Shown here: positions 1 to 9,779 of the stretch, one piece after another
How positions within the stretch are numbered: position 1 is the stretch's first letter
How the letters are laid out: each line of letters begins with the position of its first letter
NCBI GenBank assembly: GCA_020631395.1
Contig: JAHDHI010000003.1
Location: 1-64,000, forward strand
DNA: 64,000 nucleotides
Direction: 5' to 3'
From: Bizionia sp.
GTDB taxonomy: Bacteria > Bacteroidota > Bacteroidia > Flavobacteriales > Flavobacteriaceae
Made by a program: the position numbers and the translations under genes
Notes under the pieces: model-generated
Database searches by the model: none
The model's input: only the letters and a program-made list of their open reading frames with translations
What the model was told of the DNA's origin: nothing

Positions 1-53
1 AAGCTAGCTTCCGATATTTGTCCTAAAATGTTGCACTTACTAATTGAACTTAG

Positions 54-272
54 GACTGCTGGGATAATGCTGTGGCAGAATCGTTTTTTAAAACTCTAAA
101 ATACGAATGTACTAATCGATATCATTTTAAAAGTGTTTTGGAAGCAAAAATCGTGATTAATGATTATATACATTGGTATAATTATAAAAGATTACACTCT
201 ACCATAGGTTATAAAACTCCTGCTGAAAAAGAATTGGAAATTAAAATTAATAACAACAGAAAAGTCGCTTAG
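54..272 (+). pseudogene. IS3-family transposase OrfB, 3' remnant
   Basis: This reading frame encodes the C-terminal end of an IS3-family (DDE integrase-type) transposase. It begins with DCWDNAVAESFFKTLK, the well-known motif around the last catalytic region, and continues with HWYNYKRLHSTIGYKTPAE, the usual OrfB ending. A TAG stop lies directly before the first recognisable codon (position 51), and nothing in the first 50 bases resembles the missing N-terminal integrase core. It is therefore a truncated relic and not an active element. A GTG at 72 is open but would give only 66 residues. The terminal inverted repeats could not be identified. Confidence 0.8.
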
Positions 273-1129
273 AAATTTATACCAAATTTACTAGGTAGTC
301 CATTCATCTTCAAAAAATCCGCAGGAGGTTTCCGTATAGCAAGTATTTGTGACTTCAAGCAATTCTTCAGCTTCAGAATAGACAAAGGTTCCATTGAAAT
401 CCAAAGAAGAGTCTATGGTTAGTGTAGGTACTATAGGATGATCAAAGTCGGATACCGTAGTAGTATTCATTTCGGTATCCATGGAATAGAGATGCCAAAT
501 TTGATGCTAATTAGTGCAAAAGATAAAAATAGAATGTGTTTTTTACGTGTAATGATTTAATCATATAAGGTTGTCTTTATTGGGTGATAATGATGTTGTT
601 TGAAAATTTATGCTGGAAGGAATTATATAGGTCATAAAAAAGAATAGAGACGCAATAAATCATAATACGTGACTTTTTGTGTCTTAGGAGAAAAATTTGG
701 TGCAAGTTGAAATTGGAAATAGGGTTGTGCATATGTCGGATATTATGTGCCTGTATGTTGTTGAACCATAAAAAGCCATGAAGTTTAGGTTGTCATACAA
801 ATGAGAAAATCTTAGAATGATTGGTATGAGGCAGTCTCCAAAATTTAGATTGGATAGTTTTCTAAAAACATAATTATCTTATTATACTATAGGATAAATA
901 GGGTGATGAATATTTTACATTGAAAAAGGTTTAAAAATGAGATAAATGTATTTTTTTATGATTAAAATTAAAAATATATTCGATTTTGATATTTTTTACT
1001 GATAAAAACTTACTATACAGTAAGATAGTACAACGTTTGGATAATATAAAACCATATGTAACAGGTGATTAGTGATAATTTTGTAGGTAACTAACAATTT
1101 ATTAACAATAAATTAAACTTAATTTAACT
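273..1129. other. gene-poor intergenic region with one candidate -7 box
   Basis: About 850 AT-rich bases separate the transposase relic from the M43 protease. Apart from a weak small reading frame at 291-482 on the minus strand, no convincing gene is visible. TAATTTTG at 1076-1083 matches the Bacteroidota -7 consensus TAnnTTTG and sits 46 bases before the protease start. No TTG lies at the expected upstream distance, so it is only a candidate promoter. Confidence 0.35.
291..482 (-). CDS. short hypothetical reading frame, possibly a gene fragment
   Basis: A 63-residue frame starting at ATG 482, acidic and rich in Thr, Ser and Glu, with two cysteines about ten residues apart near its end. I recognise no family. 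Upstream of the ATG in the same frame is a TAG stop. A different frame upstream begins with a Lys-containing, aromatic-rich stretch that could be a broken N-terminus. The frame ends almost exactly where the IS-relic side begins, so it may be the remains of a gene damaged by the insertion. It could equally be a chance frame. Confidence 0.2.
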   Translation of the reverse strand: MDTEMNTTTVSDFDHPIVPTLTIDSSLDFNGTFVYSEAEELLEVTNTCYTETSCGFFEDEWTT

Positions 1130-4100
1130 ATGAGACTAATAACTACATTGGTGTTTGTGCTTATGGCCTTTGCAATGGTCAATGCACAGGAAGAGACTGA
1201 AAGCTGTCCTTTCAATGATACCCAGAAAGCGTATTACGACACTCATCCCGAGGCAAAGGAAGAACTGAATGCCTTTGAGAAGAAGGTGCAAGAGCAGAAG
1301 GCTTTGCTTAAAAGTGGGAATTACAACAAGGTGGCAAAGAAATATACCATTCCAGTGGTGTTTCACATCTATGGCAATCAATGGCCGTTGACTGGAGGTG
1401 AAAATGTAGATGTTACAGAGGCTAAGGTGCTTCAAGCAATGAATGCGATCAATGCGGATTTTGCTGGGTTCAACGATGCTGTGGATCCCGCTTTTCAGAA
1501 TGTCGAAGGTGGAATGGACATCGAGTTCAAACTGGCCCAAATTGACCCAAATGGCAATACCACGAATGGCATCGTTTGGCATGAGACAAAGGAAGGCTTT
1601 GGTTTGAATGGTACCAACGATTCGGAAATAGCCAAGTACGCATGGGACAATTTCAAGTACATGAACGTACACATTCAGTTGGTTATAAATGCTGGTAGTA
1701 CGACATCATCAGGAATAGCTTGGTTTCCATCTACTGGCATGTCGGAAGAAGGAACGGCAAGGGTGGTGTACAATGGACGCTATATGATCTACAATCCTCC
1801 AGCATCGTCTTTGACGCACGAGTTTGGACATTGGTTGGGGTTGCATCATACTTTCAATGGTGGTTGCGTCTCAGGAGACGACAATGGGGACAAGGTGGCA
1901 GACACCCCTCCTACATTGGCAGGAACGGCTTCCCAATCTGGGGGTGAATCTTGTGCAACTGGAGTCACGAACTGTTTCAATCAATTGATAAATCATCAAA
2001 ATCATATGGATTACAATCCTTGCGAGTCCATGTTTACACAAGGGCAAGTGGTTCGCATGGAATCATTTTTGGATCATGATGCAAGGAAGACACTTTGGAC
2101 GGATGCCAATTTGATAGAAACGGGAGTGAAGCAAGATTTGGGAGCAAGGGTATTGTTTTCCTACCAAGACAAAGACGATAGCGAAATTGACAAGTCCTTG
2201 GGATTCTTGGAAGACTTCAACAACAATGGAGGAATACAAAACGCAAAGCGATTGAAAGCGATAGCAGGGGCGCAATTTTCCGTGACGGGAAATTTGCAAC
2301 TAGGGACACATTTTACTGCCTCGGGAGTTCCATCTGGTTTAACTCCGACAATAAACGTCTTGGATAGCAACAATGCCGTTCTTTCCTTTACGGGAAATGC
2401 ATACAATCATGAAGAAAGTGACTCTGCTACGATAACCATAACGTTGTTGAATCCTTCCATTGTGGGAGGTGTGGCTTCTCTACATTCGACGTCTGGGACT
2501 TTCAAGATGAATTTCCTGGATGGCTATGAGGTACACTATGAGACATATTCCCCATTCATGAGCATGGGGTATTCAGGATCCAATGTAGTGTCGGACATCA
2601 ATTCGAAATTCAACTCTTTGGTGATAGGTGGTAGCTTCAGAACGAGATTGAAGGTGTATGATGGAAATATCCTTGCCATCGACAATTTTGCACAAGGATT
2701 TGAGGTTTTATGCAACAACAATACCATCAATGCGAAGTATTTTTCCGAAGGCAGCAATTTAAATGCAAATTCTGCGGGAACTTGGGTTCAAAAGGCCACA
2801 CTTTCCATAGATTCACCTCCTGTATTGTCAAGTCCTGATTATACGGCTTGGCGCAATAAAACGGGGTATGTCGCCATTAGGGTGCCCACGCCAACCAATT
2901 CCTATGTGTATGGTTGGCTCAAAGCTAGAGTATCCTACAATGGGGAAGAAGGGGACATTATGAATTTGGCTTTGAATCCTGATCCGGGGCAAGGACTTTT
3001 GGCAAGCATAGAAAGGCCACATTTGACATATTCCACGGATCGGTTCTTGGAAAGGGCGAAGAACGACAATACCATAGAGAATCAAATCGTCGTCGATCTC
3101 GAAGGTGCTACGTTCTCAAAGACGGGAAGCTTGGAAAGAGGCGTACACTATGCTGTGGGAAACGTGCCGAAGGGATTGATAATGAAAGTCGATGCCATAA
3201 GTTCTACCCAAGTGAGACTGAGGTTGGATGGCGTGTTTCAGGCTCCGAACGTTTCAGGTCGTAGCGACTGGTTGGCAGTAAGAAACATCAAATTCGAATT
3301 TTTGGACGGGGCATTCAACGCAGGTGCCGGAGCAAATGTGGAATTGAAAGATTTTAATTTCAGTTTGGAAAAGGTGGGTCAATCCTATACCGGAACCAAC
3401 ATATCTCATCCAGTATACAATCTGGGTCAAACCTATTCTTCGCCTCCAGGACAATTCATGCTCATAACCCCAAGGAATCAGGTTGCGAATGCAGGTGCCA
3501 CATATCAATTTCAAAATTATCCAAGTTCAAACTCGGGCAACACGTTTCCCGGATTGAAATTGATCACTTGGAGAAGGGATGCCGTCGCCAATGCCAACTA
3601 TGAATTGACGCCTTTGTCACAAGGGGTGATCATTGGTCCCAACAGTTCATGGAAGAATGGTAGGGAGTTTCACAATGGTAGGGGACAACATATGATAGAT
3701 TCTGATTCCTATACGGCTTGGAGGGGTAGGACGGCCTACTACGGCGTTCGAATAAGACGATCAGGTAGAATGCATTACGGTTGGGCTAGAATGCGGGTGA
3801 GCAGCAATGGAACTCAATTCGAGATAGAAGAATACGGGATCAATGGAACCCCCGATGCAAGTATCAGGGCAGGGGAACTGTTTTCGGACGATGTACAAGA
3901 CTATTGTACCGCTGGAGCGACTTATGGACCTGACAACATAAAAAGGGTGACCTTTGCCAACATCGACCGATCGACCAATACAAGGCCAGATGGAGGGTAT
4001 GACAACCAAACGGATCACTATGTCAAGTTGGTGAGAGGAGAAAGTTACAACCTAAAGGTGCAAATCACCGGAAACAGTACCAACGAGGTTTATGCCTGGT

Positions 4101-6628
4101 TCGATTGGAATCAAGACAAAGACTTCAATGATGTCAATGAGCGAGTGCAAGTTGTCATTGCCAATGGAACGACCGTAGGGGAAGTTTCCATCAATGTACC
4201 GACAAATGCCACATTGGGAGGTTCGAGATTGCGACTTAGGATATCCAGAAGCAATAATAACAATCCTTGTGGTTCCAGTGGTACTGGAGAAGTGGAGGAC
4301 TATGGTATATTTGTGTCAAATGAAGCCATTCCGACTTGTGAAGATGGCATAAAGAATGGTGACGAAATTAAAATAGATTGTGGAGGTTCATGTGCGCCTT
4401 GTGAAGTGTTTACGGAAGTATGTGCAGCTTCGACCACAAGTGAGACATTGCAAATCAACAAGGTGGAATTCGGAAGCATAAACAATACAAGCACGCATAG
4501 CCCGTACAACGATTTTACCAATCAAAGTACCAATTTGGAAAAAGGACAAGCAACGCAGTTGACTGTAGCCCTCAACAATCAATGGAGTCCCAACCAAGTA
4601 ATGGTTTGGATAGACTGGTATGACGACAACGATTTTTTGAACACGGAAGATGTCGTGCTCAAAAAGTCAGGAGCCGTGGCCTATGTGGCTAGTGTGACAC
4701 CTCCAAACGATGCCGTTGTAAATACTGGTTTAAGGATGCGTGTGCGTGCAGGTTATACCTTCGAACCCGACCCTTGTGGTGTAGATACTGGCATTGGGGA
4801 AGTAGAGGACTATACGGTTACCGTGGGAGGATCGGTGCCAACAGATACGGAAGCACCATCAGCCCCAAACAATCTGGTGGCCTCAAACATAGGGGAAACG
4901 ACATTGACGTTAAATTGGGCGGCAGCTACCGATAATGTTGGAGTTACAGGATATGATGTATATAGGGCGACCACAAAGTTGGCTACGGTTACAGGTACGA
5001 CTTATGGGGTAACGGGGCTAACAAGCAATACGACTTATGCCTTTTCCGTAAGAGCAAAAGACGCGGCAGGCAACGTGTCGGCATCCAGCAATGTGGCAAA
5101 TGCAACCACGACTGGAAGCACACCACCTCCACCGACCTATTGTGCAGCTTCTGGAAACAATGGAGTAGAAGGCATAAGCAATGTCACTTTTGCCGGAATA
5201 AACAATTCCTCTGTAAGGAATGCTGATGGATATGAGGATTTTTCCAGTGAAATAGCCAGTGTGAGCACAGGGACGAGTCACAATTTGAAAGTGACCATAA
5301 TCGGATATAACGATGGTAGCGCAAACGAGATCTATGCTTGGTTCGATTGGAACAAGGATGGGGATTTTACAGATGTTGGAGAATACGTATTGTTGAACAA
5401 GACCAATGGAACTACTGGAGAATCTACGATCGGCATACCGCAAAATGCAGCATCGGGATTGACAAGAATGCGTGTAAGGGTGGCATATGGTGCAGCATCC
5501 AATGTACCATGTGGAGCAGTGTCCTATGGAGAAGTCGAGGACTACGGTGTAAACGTGGGAGGCATCACGATTCCAAACGAGGCTCCAACGGTAAGCATGA
5601 CGTCTCCCAATGATGGAGATACCTTTAGTTCAGGAGACAACATTGCGATAGGAGCTGTGGCAGCAGATAGCGATGGCACCATTTCAAAGGTTGAGTTCTT
5701 CAATGGCAATGCGAAGTTGGGAGAGGACTCTTCTGCTCCATACAACTACAATTGGAACAATGTGCCTTCGGGAAGTTATACATTAACGGCAAAGGCCACG
5801 GACAATGATGGAGAGACAACCACGTCTTCCAATGTAAAGATAACTGTGAATTCGACGCCTCCACCTACAAGTTATTGTGCAGCAACAGGAAATGGTGGGC
5901 CAGAAGGCGTTTCGAATGTCGCTTTTGCAGGAATCGACAATGCTTCGACGAGAAATGCCACGGGGTATGATGACTTTACTGCAATATCGACAAGTGTAAA
6001 CACAGGATCGAGCCATAACCTTAGAGTGAACATCATCGGTTATCAAGGCGGTTCGACAGATGAGATATATGCTTGGTTTGATTGGAACATCGACGGGGAC
6101 TTTGCGGATGCAGGAGAATCTTACACATTGACCAAGACTTCCAACCTTGTGGGAGATGTCTCGATAGCTGTTCCACAATCGGCAACCAATGGCTCGACAC
6201 GGATGCGAATATTGGTTTCGTATTACAATGTGGAAAACAATCCATGTGATACTGGAACGAATGATGTTAGCTATGGAGAATATGAAGACTATACCGTAAA
6301 TGTCAACAATGCAAGTGCAAAGATAGAGACGGAAACAAAAATAGTAGATGAAGAAGTCTCAACCTTGAACAATGTCATGGAAGTCTATCCTAACCCTGTA
6401 ACAGATGGAAGATTGAACATAGACTTCAAATCCTCGGAAAAGGGAGAAGTGCATATCGAACTTTATGATATTACAGGAACAAAAGTCTATGAGAAAAAAG
6501 AAGAAAAAGGCTCAGAGCAAGTAAAAATCATAGATTTCAATGGACAATTGTCTACAGGGTTCTATCTGTTGAAAGTAAGGTTGGGAGAAGAAGATTCAGG
6601 AAACATGATAAAAATAATGATAAAGTAA
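1130..6628 (+). CDS. secreted M43-type metalloprotease with GEVED, FN3 and Ig-like domains and a T9SS sorting domain
   Basis: A 1832-residue secreted protein. Residues 1-20 form a signal peptide ending in VNAQ. The catalytic domain carries the zinc motif HEFGHWLGLHH at residues 230-240 (ligands H230, H234, H240; catalytic E231) and a Met-turn in NHMDYNPC near 293, as in pappalysin/cytophagalysin-type M43 peptidases. Two copies of a module with TAWR...YGW follow near residues 569 and 862. Four GEVED domains (each ending GEVEDY or GEYEDY) lie near 924-1063, 1097-1233, 1337-1477 and 1581-1725. A fibronectin III domain lies near 1240-1327 and an Ig-like domain near 1482-1575. Residues 1750-1832 (VYPNPVTDGRLNI to the end) are a type A T9SS C-terminal sorting domain. 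I infer export by the T9SS and attachment to, or release from, the cell surface to digest extracellular protein. The substrate is unknown. Confidence 0.9.
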   Translation: MRLITTLVFVLMAFAMVNAQEETESCPFNDTQKAYYDTHPEAKEELNAFEKKVQEQKALLKSGNYNKVAKKYTIPVVFHIYGNQWPLTGGENVDVTEAKVLQAMNAINADFAGFNDAVDPAFQNVEGGMDIEFKLAQIDPNGNTTNGIVWHETKEGFGLNGTNDSEIAKYAWDNFKYMNVHIQLVINAGSTTSSGIAWFPSTGMSEEGTARVVYNGRYMIYNPPASSLTHEFGHWLGLHHTFNGGCVSGDDNGDKVADTPPTLAGTASQSGGESCATGVTNCFNQLINHQNHMDYNPCESMFTQGQVVRMESFLDHDARKTLWTDANLIETGVKQDLGARVLFSYQDKDDSEIDKSLGFLEDFNNNGGIQNAKRLKAIAGAQFSVTGNLQLGTHFTASGVPSGLTPTINVLDSNNAVLSFTGNAYNHEESDSATITITLLNPSIVGGVASLHSTSGTFKMNFLDGYEVHYETYSPFMSMGYSGSNVVSDINSKFNSLVIGGSFRTRLKVYDGNILAIDNFAQGFEVLCNNNTINAKYFSEGSNLNANSAGTWVQKATLSIDSPPVLSSPDYTAWRNKTGYVAIRVPTPTNSYVYGWLKARVSYNGEEGDIMNLALNPDPGQGLLASIERPHLTYSTDRFLERAKNDNTIENQIVVDLEGATFSKTGSLERGVHYAVGNVPKGLIMKVDAISSTQVRLRLDGVFQAPNVSGRSDWLAVRNIKFEFLDGAFNAGAGANVELKDFNFSLEKVGQSYTGTNISHPVYNLGQTYSSPPGQFMLITPRNQVANAGATYQFQNYPSSNSGNTFPGLKLITWRRDAVANANYELTPLSQGVIIGPNSSWKNGREFHNGRGQHMIDSDSYTAWRGRTAYYGVRIRRSGRMHYGWARMRVSSNGTQFEIEEYGINGTPDASIRAGELFSDDVQDYCTAGATYGPDNIKRVTFANIDRSTNTRPDGGYDNQTDHYVKLVRGESYNLKVQITGNSTNEVYAWFDWNQDKDFNDVNERVQVVIANGTTVGEVSINVPTNATLGGSRLRLRISRSNNNNPCGSSGTGEVEDYGIFVSNEAIPTCEDGIKNGDEIKIDCGGSCAPCEVFTEVCAASTTSETLQINKVEFGSINNTSTHSPYNDFTNQSTNLEKGQATQLTVALNNQWSPNQVMVWIDWYDDNDFLNTEDVVLKKSGAVAYVASVTPPNDAVVNTGLRMRVRAGYTFEPDPCGVDTGIGEVEDYTVTVGGSVPTDTEAPSAPNNLVASNIGETTLTLNWAAATDNVGVTGYDVYRATTKLATVTGTTYGVTGLTSNTTYAFSVRAKDAAGNVSASSNVANATTTGSTPPPPTYCAASGNNGVEGISNVTFAGINNSSVRNADGYEDFSSEIASVSTGTSHNLKVTIIGYNDGSANEIYAWFDWNKDGDFTDVGEYVLLNKTNGTTGESTIGIPQNAASGLTRMRVRVAYGAASNVPCGAVSYGEVEDYGVNVGGITIPNEAPTVSMTSPNDGDTFSSGDNIAIGAVAADSDGTISKVEFFNGNAKLGEDSSAPYNYNWNNVPSGSYTLTAKATDNDGETTTSSNVKITVNSTPPPTSYCAATGNGGPEGVSNVAFAGIDNASTRNATGYDDFTAISTSVNTGSSHNLRVNIIGYQGGSTDEIYAWFDWNIDGDFADAGESYTLTKTSNLVGDVSIAVPQSATNGSTRMRILVSYYNVENNPCDTGTNDVSYGEYEDYTVNVNNASAKIETETKIVDEEVSTLNNVMEVYPNPVTDGRLNIDFKSSEKGEVHIELYDITGTKVYEKKEEKGSEQVKIIDFNGQLSTGFYLLKVRLGEEDSGNMIKIMIK

Positions 6629-6722
6629 TTATGGTGTTTTTGATGAAAAATCGAATTTATTTCAATATTTATAACATAAATGTATGAAAATTGAAAATAT
6701 TTTATAATATTTGAATTATTAA

Positions 6723-6785
6723 ATGAAAAAACAATTAGTCAATATCATTTCCATCATCGTCATTGTGATTATTTCACAAGGATAA
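6723..6785 (+). CDS. ilv operon leader peptide 1
   Basis: A 20-residue frame, MKKQLVN followed by IISIIVIVIISQG. Seven residues are Ile, three Val and one Leu, so more than half are products of the downstream operon. The stop codon at 6783-6785 is followed at once by an antiterminator arm and a strong terminator. This is the arrangement of a ribosome-stalling attenuator: scarce Ile-tRNA or Val-tRNA would stall the ribosome in the Ile/Val run. It is too short and too biased to be explained as an ordinary protein, though it could be mistaken for a truncated signal peptide. Confidence 0.75.
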   Translation: MKKQLVNIISIIVIVIISQG

Positions 6786-6850
6786 GGAAGTGCTATAAAT
6801 TAAAATAAATAAGATTTTTAAAAAGCCTTCTGGAAACGGAAGGCTTTTTT
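6786..6850 (+). terminator. ilv attenuator terminator 1 with antiterminator arm
   Basis: GCCTTCTG and CGGAAGGC (6825-6844) form an 8-bp stem closed by a GAAA loop and followed by a run of six T: an intrinsic terminator. GGAAGTGCT at 6786-6794, directly after the leader 1 stop codon, can pair with AGCCTTCT (6824-6831) with one bulged T and one G-U pair. That would block the terminator. A ribosome resting on the leader stop would cover this arm; one stalled in the Ile codons would leave it free. Confidence 0.75.
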
Positions 6851-6864
6851 CATTCAATGCAATT

Positions 6865-6918
6865 ATGAATTTAACAAGTATTATTGTCATGGTAAACGTC
6901 ATTATTGATTCGTCTTGA
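6865..6918 (+). CDS. ilv operon leader peptide 2
   Basis: A second short frame, 17 residues (MNLTSIIVMVNVIIDSS), lying between the first terminator and a second one. Four residues are Ile, three Val and one Leu. Its TGA stop at 6916-6918 is followed three bases later by an arm complementary to the next terminator. The arrangement repeats that of leader 1, which makes chance unlikely. The bias is lower than in leader 1, so it may respond at a different level of charged tRNA. Confidence 0.68.
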   Translation: MNLTSIIVMVNVIIDSS

Positions 6919-6921
6919 GTC

Positions 6922-6978
6922 GATACAGATCTTTATGTATGAAAAAAAGCCTGTATCTCGATAGATGCAGGCTTTTTT
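6922..6978 (+). terminator. ilv attenuator terminator 2 with antiterminator arm
   Basis: GCCTGTATCT and AGATGCAGGC (6949-6972) form a 10-bp stem with one G-U pair and a 4-base loop, followed by a T-run: an intrinsic terminator. GATACAG at 6922-6928 is perfectly complementary over 7 bases to CTGTATC (6951-6957) in the 5' arm and can act as antiterminator. The operon's first gene starts 165 bases further on, so transcripts must pass both terminators to reach ilvE. Confidence 0.75.
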
Positions 6979-7142
6979 CGTACAACTAATTAATAAGATG
7001 GGCATAGTAAATATTTAGACTCAAATAGCTGTATGTCAATTGATTGAATGTAAAACGTTGAATCTGAATTAAATTAAAACAATATAAATGACGCAGATGT
7101 TATCATAGCGTCAATTAATTTTGAACATGTAAACAAAAAATT

Positions 7143-8036
7143 ATGTATTACAACCAAGACACAATAGTATATCTAGATGGAAATTGGATACCTGCAGTAG
7201 AAGCAACTACAGGTTTGTATGTGCAAACGTTGCACTATGGAAATGGCGTTTTCGAAGGCATTCGCTCTTATAAGACAGAAAGTGGAGCGCACGTCTTCAA
7301 AGCCAAGGAACATTACGAACGTTTGTTGTACTCGGCAAAGGTGATGCACATTCCGTGCAATTACACCGTGGAGGAATTAATTGCTTTGACCCATGAGTTG
7401 TTGCAAAAAAACAATATGGAAGATGCCTACATAAGACCCTTGCTATATCAAGGAGAACAAATGACTTTGATACCGGCAGAAGAATCCCATTTGCTATTGT
7501 GTGCTTGGTCTTGGGACAAATACCTAGGGGACGACAAGGTGAGATTGATGACTTCAAGCTACCAAAGACCCAACCCCAAATCAACTCACATACAAGCCAA
7601 GGTAGTAGGACATTATACCAATTCCATATTGGCGACCCGAGAAGCAAAGCAGGAGGGCTATGATGAAGCATTGTTGCTAGATGCTCAAGGTTTTGTGGCA
7701 GAAGGTCCAGGAGCTAATTTCTTCTATGAAAAAGATGGTGTGTTGTACACTTGTCCTTTGGGTAACATCCTGTCTGGCATAACAAGACAAACCGTTTTTG
7801 AAATAGCAGAGGAACTGGGCTACGTCATTGTCGAAAGACATTTTGTACCAAGTGACGTTTATGGTGCAGATGGAGCATTCTTTACAGGGACGGCAGCAGA
7901 AGTGGCACCGATAGAGTCATTGGATGGACATGGCTTTAAAAAAGCTTGGGAAGAAACCATAGGATACATTTTTTCAAAACATTACCAAAACTTGGTAAAA
8001 CAACATAAAGCTAATTTTTTTGAACCAGCAAACTAA
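7143..8036 (+). CDS. ilvE: branched-chain amino acid aminotransferase
   Basis: A 297-residue class IV PLP aminotransferase that interconverts Ile, Val and Leu with their 2-oxo acids in the cytoplasm. The PLP lysine is K153 in QAKVVGHY, and the cofactor-binding loops EGPGANFF and [10 protein letters not shown] are present. Its length fits the short bacterial branched-chain enzymes. The start ATG follows an A-rich leader (AACAAAAAATT). It is the first structural gene after the tandem attenuators, and its stop overlaps the ATG of ilvD by one base, which supports cotranscription. Confidence 0.93.
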   Translation: MYYNQDTIVYLDGNWIPAVEATTGLYVQTLHYGNGVFEGIRSYKTESGAHVFKAKEHYERLLYSAKVMHIPCNYTVEELIALTHELLQKNNMEDAYIRPLLYQGEQMTLIPAEESHLLLCAWSWDKYLGDDKVRLMTSSYQRPNPKSTHIQAKVVGHYTNSILATREAKQEGYDEALLLDAQGFVAEGPGANFFYEKDGVLYTCPLGNILSGITRQTVFEIAEELGYVIVERHFVPSDVYGADGAFFTGTAAEVAPIESLDGHGFKKAWEETIGYIFSKHYQNLVKQHKANFFEPAN

Positions 8037-9712
8037 TGGAATTAAATAAATACAGTAAAACAGTTACACAAGATCCAACACAACCTGCAGCGCAAGCAAT
8101 GTTACATGCCATCGGGTTGACGAATGAGGATTTTTACAAGCCAATAATCGGAATTGCAAGTACAGGGTATGAAGGTAATCCTTGCAACATGCACTTGAAC
8201 GATTTGGCTAAACTTGCCAAACAAGGAACAAAAAACGAAGACGTAATAGGGTTGATCTTTAATACCATAGGGGTGAGCGATGGTATCTCCATGGGGACAC
8301 CGGGAATGCGATATTCATTGCCATCTAGAGACATCATTGCAGATTCCATGGAAACGGTGGTGCAGGCAATGAGCTATGATGGATTGATCACGGTGGTAGG
8401 CTGCGACAAGAACATGCCAGGTGCATTGATGGCGATGATTCGTTTGGACAGACCCTCTGTCCTAGTTTATGGAGGCACCATAGATTCAGGTTGTCACAAT
8501 GGTAAGAAACTAGATGTCGTTTCGGCTTTTGAAGCTTGGGGTAGCAAGGTGGCAGGAACAATGACGGAAACAGAATATCAAAGCATTGTTGAAAAGGCCT
8601 GCCCAGGAGCAGGTGCTTGTGGAGGAATGTATACGGCCAACACCATGGCCTCTGCAATTGAGGCCTTGGGAATGAGTTTGCCCTTCAATTCTTCAAACCC
8701 TGCGTTGAGCGATGCCAAGAAGGAAGAATCTATCAAGGCAGGAGAGGCAATGCGAACACTTTTGGAAAAAGACATCAAGCCAAGTGATATCATTACACGT
8801 AAATCGCTGGAAAATGCCGTACGTTTGGTAACCATTCTGGGAGGATCCACAAATGCGGTATTGCACTTCTTGGCAATAGCAAGAGCGGCAGACATAGATT
8901 TTACATTGAAAGACTTTCAAGAGATAAGTGACACAACACCATTTTTGGCAGATTTGAAACCAAGTGGAAAGTACTTGATGGAAGATGTTCATGCCGTAGG
9001 AGGAATTCCGGCAGTTTTGAAATACCTTCTTAAAAAAGGACTGCTGCATGGAGACTGTTTGACGGTTACAGGAAAGACAATGGCGGAAAACTTGCTGGAT
9101 GTAGATGATTTGACAGAAGGGCAAGATGTCATCAAGCCTATTGAAGAACCCATCAAGATATCAGGACATTTGAGAATGTTATATGGTAATTTGGCAGAAG
9201 AGGGAAGCGTTGCAAAGATAACTGGGAAGGAAGGATTGCGTTTTCGTGGAAAAGCCAAGGTGTTTGAAGGCGAATATGATGCAAACGATGGAATTAGAGA
9301 CGGAAAGGTACAGAAGGGTGATGTGGTAGTAATCCGTTACGAAGGTCCAAAAGGAGGGCCAGGAATGCCAGAAATGTTAAAGCCGACAGCAGCAATAATG
9401 GGAGCTGGTCTAGGGAAAGATGTGGCATTGATTACCGATGGACGTTTCTCTGGAGGGACACACGGTTTCGTTGTAGGACACATTACGCCAGAAGCACAAG
9501 AAGGAGGCACGATAGCATTGGTCAAGGACGGAGATTACATTACAATCGATGCAGAAACGAATAGCATTGTCTTGGAAGTGTCAAAAGAAGAACTGGAAGA
9601 AAGAAAAGAACAATGGACATCACCAGAATTGAAATTTTCAAGAGGAGTACTCTACAAATATGCAAAGACGGTATCATCAGCCAGCAAAGGTTGTGTTACG
9701 GATGAATTTTAA
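8036..9712 (+). CDS. ilvD: dihydroxy-acid dehydratase
   Basis: A 558-residue IlvD/Edd-family dehydratase that turns 2,3-dihydroxy acids into 2-oxo acids, the third common step of Ile and Val synthesis. The three iron-sulfur cysteines are visible as C50 (GNPCNMH), C123 (GCDKNMPG) and C195 (GAGACGGMY). The C-terminal half holds the usual [15 protein letters not shown] segment. It starts within the ilvE stop codon, so the two are translationally coupled. Confidence 0.95.
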   Translation: MELNKYSKTVTQDPTQPAAQAMLHAIGLTNEDFYKPIIGIASTGYEGNPCNMHLNDLAKLAKQGTKNEDVIGLIFNTIGVSDGISMGTPGMRYSLPSRDIIADSMETVVQAMSYDGLITVVGCDKNMPGALMAMIRLDRPSVLVYGGTIDSGCHNGKKLDVVSAFEAWGSKVAGTMTETEYQSIVEKACPGAGACGGMYTANTMASAIEALGMSLPFNSSNPALSDAKKEESIKAGEAMRTLLEKDIKPSDIITRKSLENAVRLVTILGGSTNAVLHFLAIARAADIDFTLKDFQEISDTTPFLADLKPSGKYLMEDVHAVGGIPAVLKYLLKKGLLHGDCLTVTGKTMAENLLDVDDLTEGQDVIKPIEEPIKISGHLRMLYGNLAEEGSVAKITGKEGLRFRGKAKVFEGEYDANDGIRDGKVQKGDVVVIRYEGPKGGPGMPEMLKPTAAIMGAGLGKDVALITDGRFSGGTHGFVVGHITPEAQEGGTIALVKDGDYITIDAETNSIVLEVSKEELEERKEQWTSPELKFSRGVLYKYAKTVSSASKGCVTDEF

Positions 9713-9728
9713 ATAAAAACATTATAGG

Positions 9729-9759
9729 CAATCCAAGATTTGGTCTTTGGATTGTAGAC
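9729..9759 (+). other. intercistronic hairpin between ilvD and ilvB
   Basis: CAATCCAAGA and TCTTTGGATTG can pair around a short loop with one bulged base. No T-run follows, so it is not an intrinsic terminator. It could protect or process the polycistronic message, or be incidental. Confidence 0.35.
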
Positions 9760-9779
9760 AAATTCTTAATAAAGAGAAT

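Noticed and set aside
1136-1672. Open frame of 178 codons on the minus strand within the M43 protease
   Set aside because: Antisense shadow with no start context and no family.
6721-6785. Broken signal peptide of a lost exported protein
   Set aside because: The Lys-containing start and hydrophobic run would fit, but the Ile/Val richness, position before ilvE and matching terminator pair favour a leader peptide.
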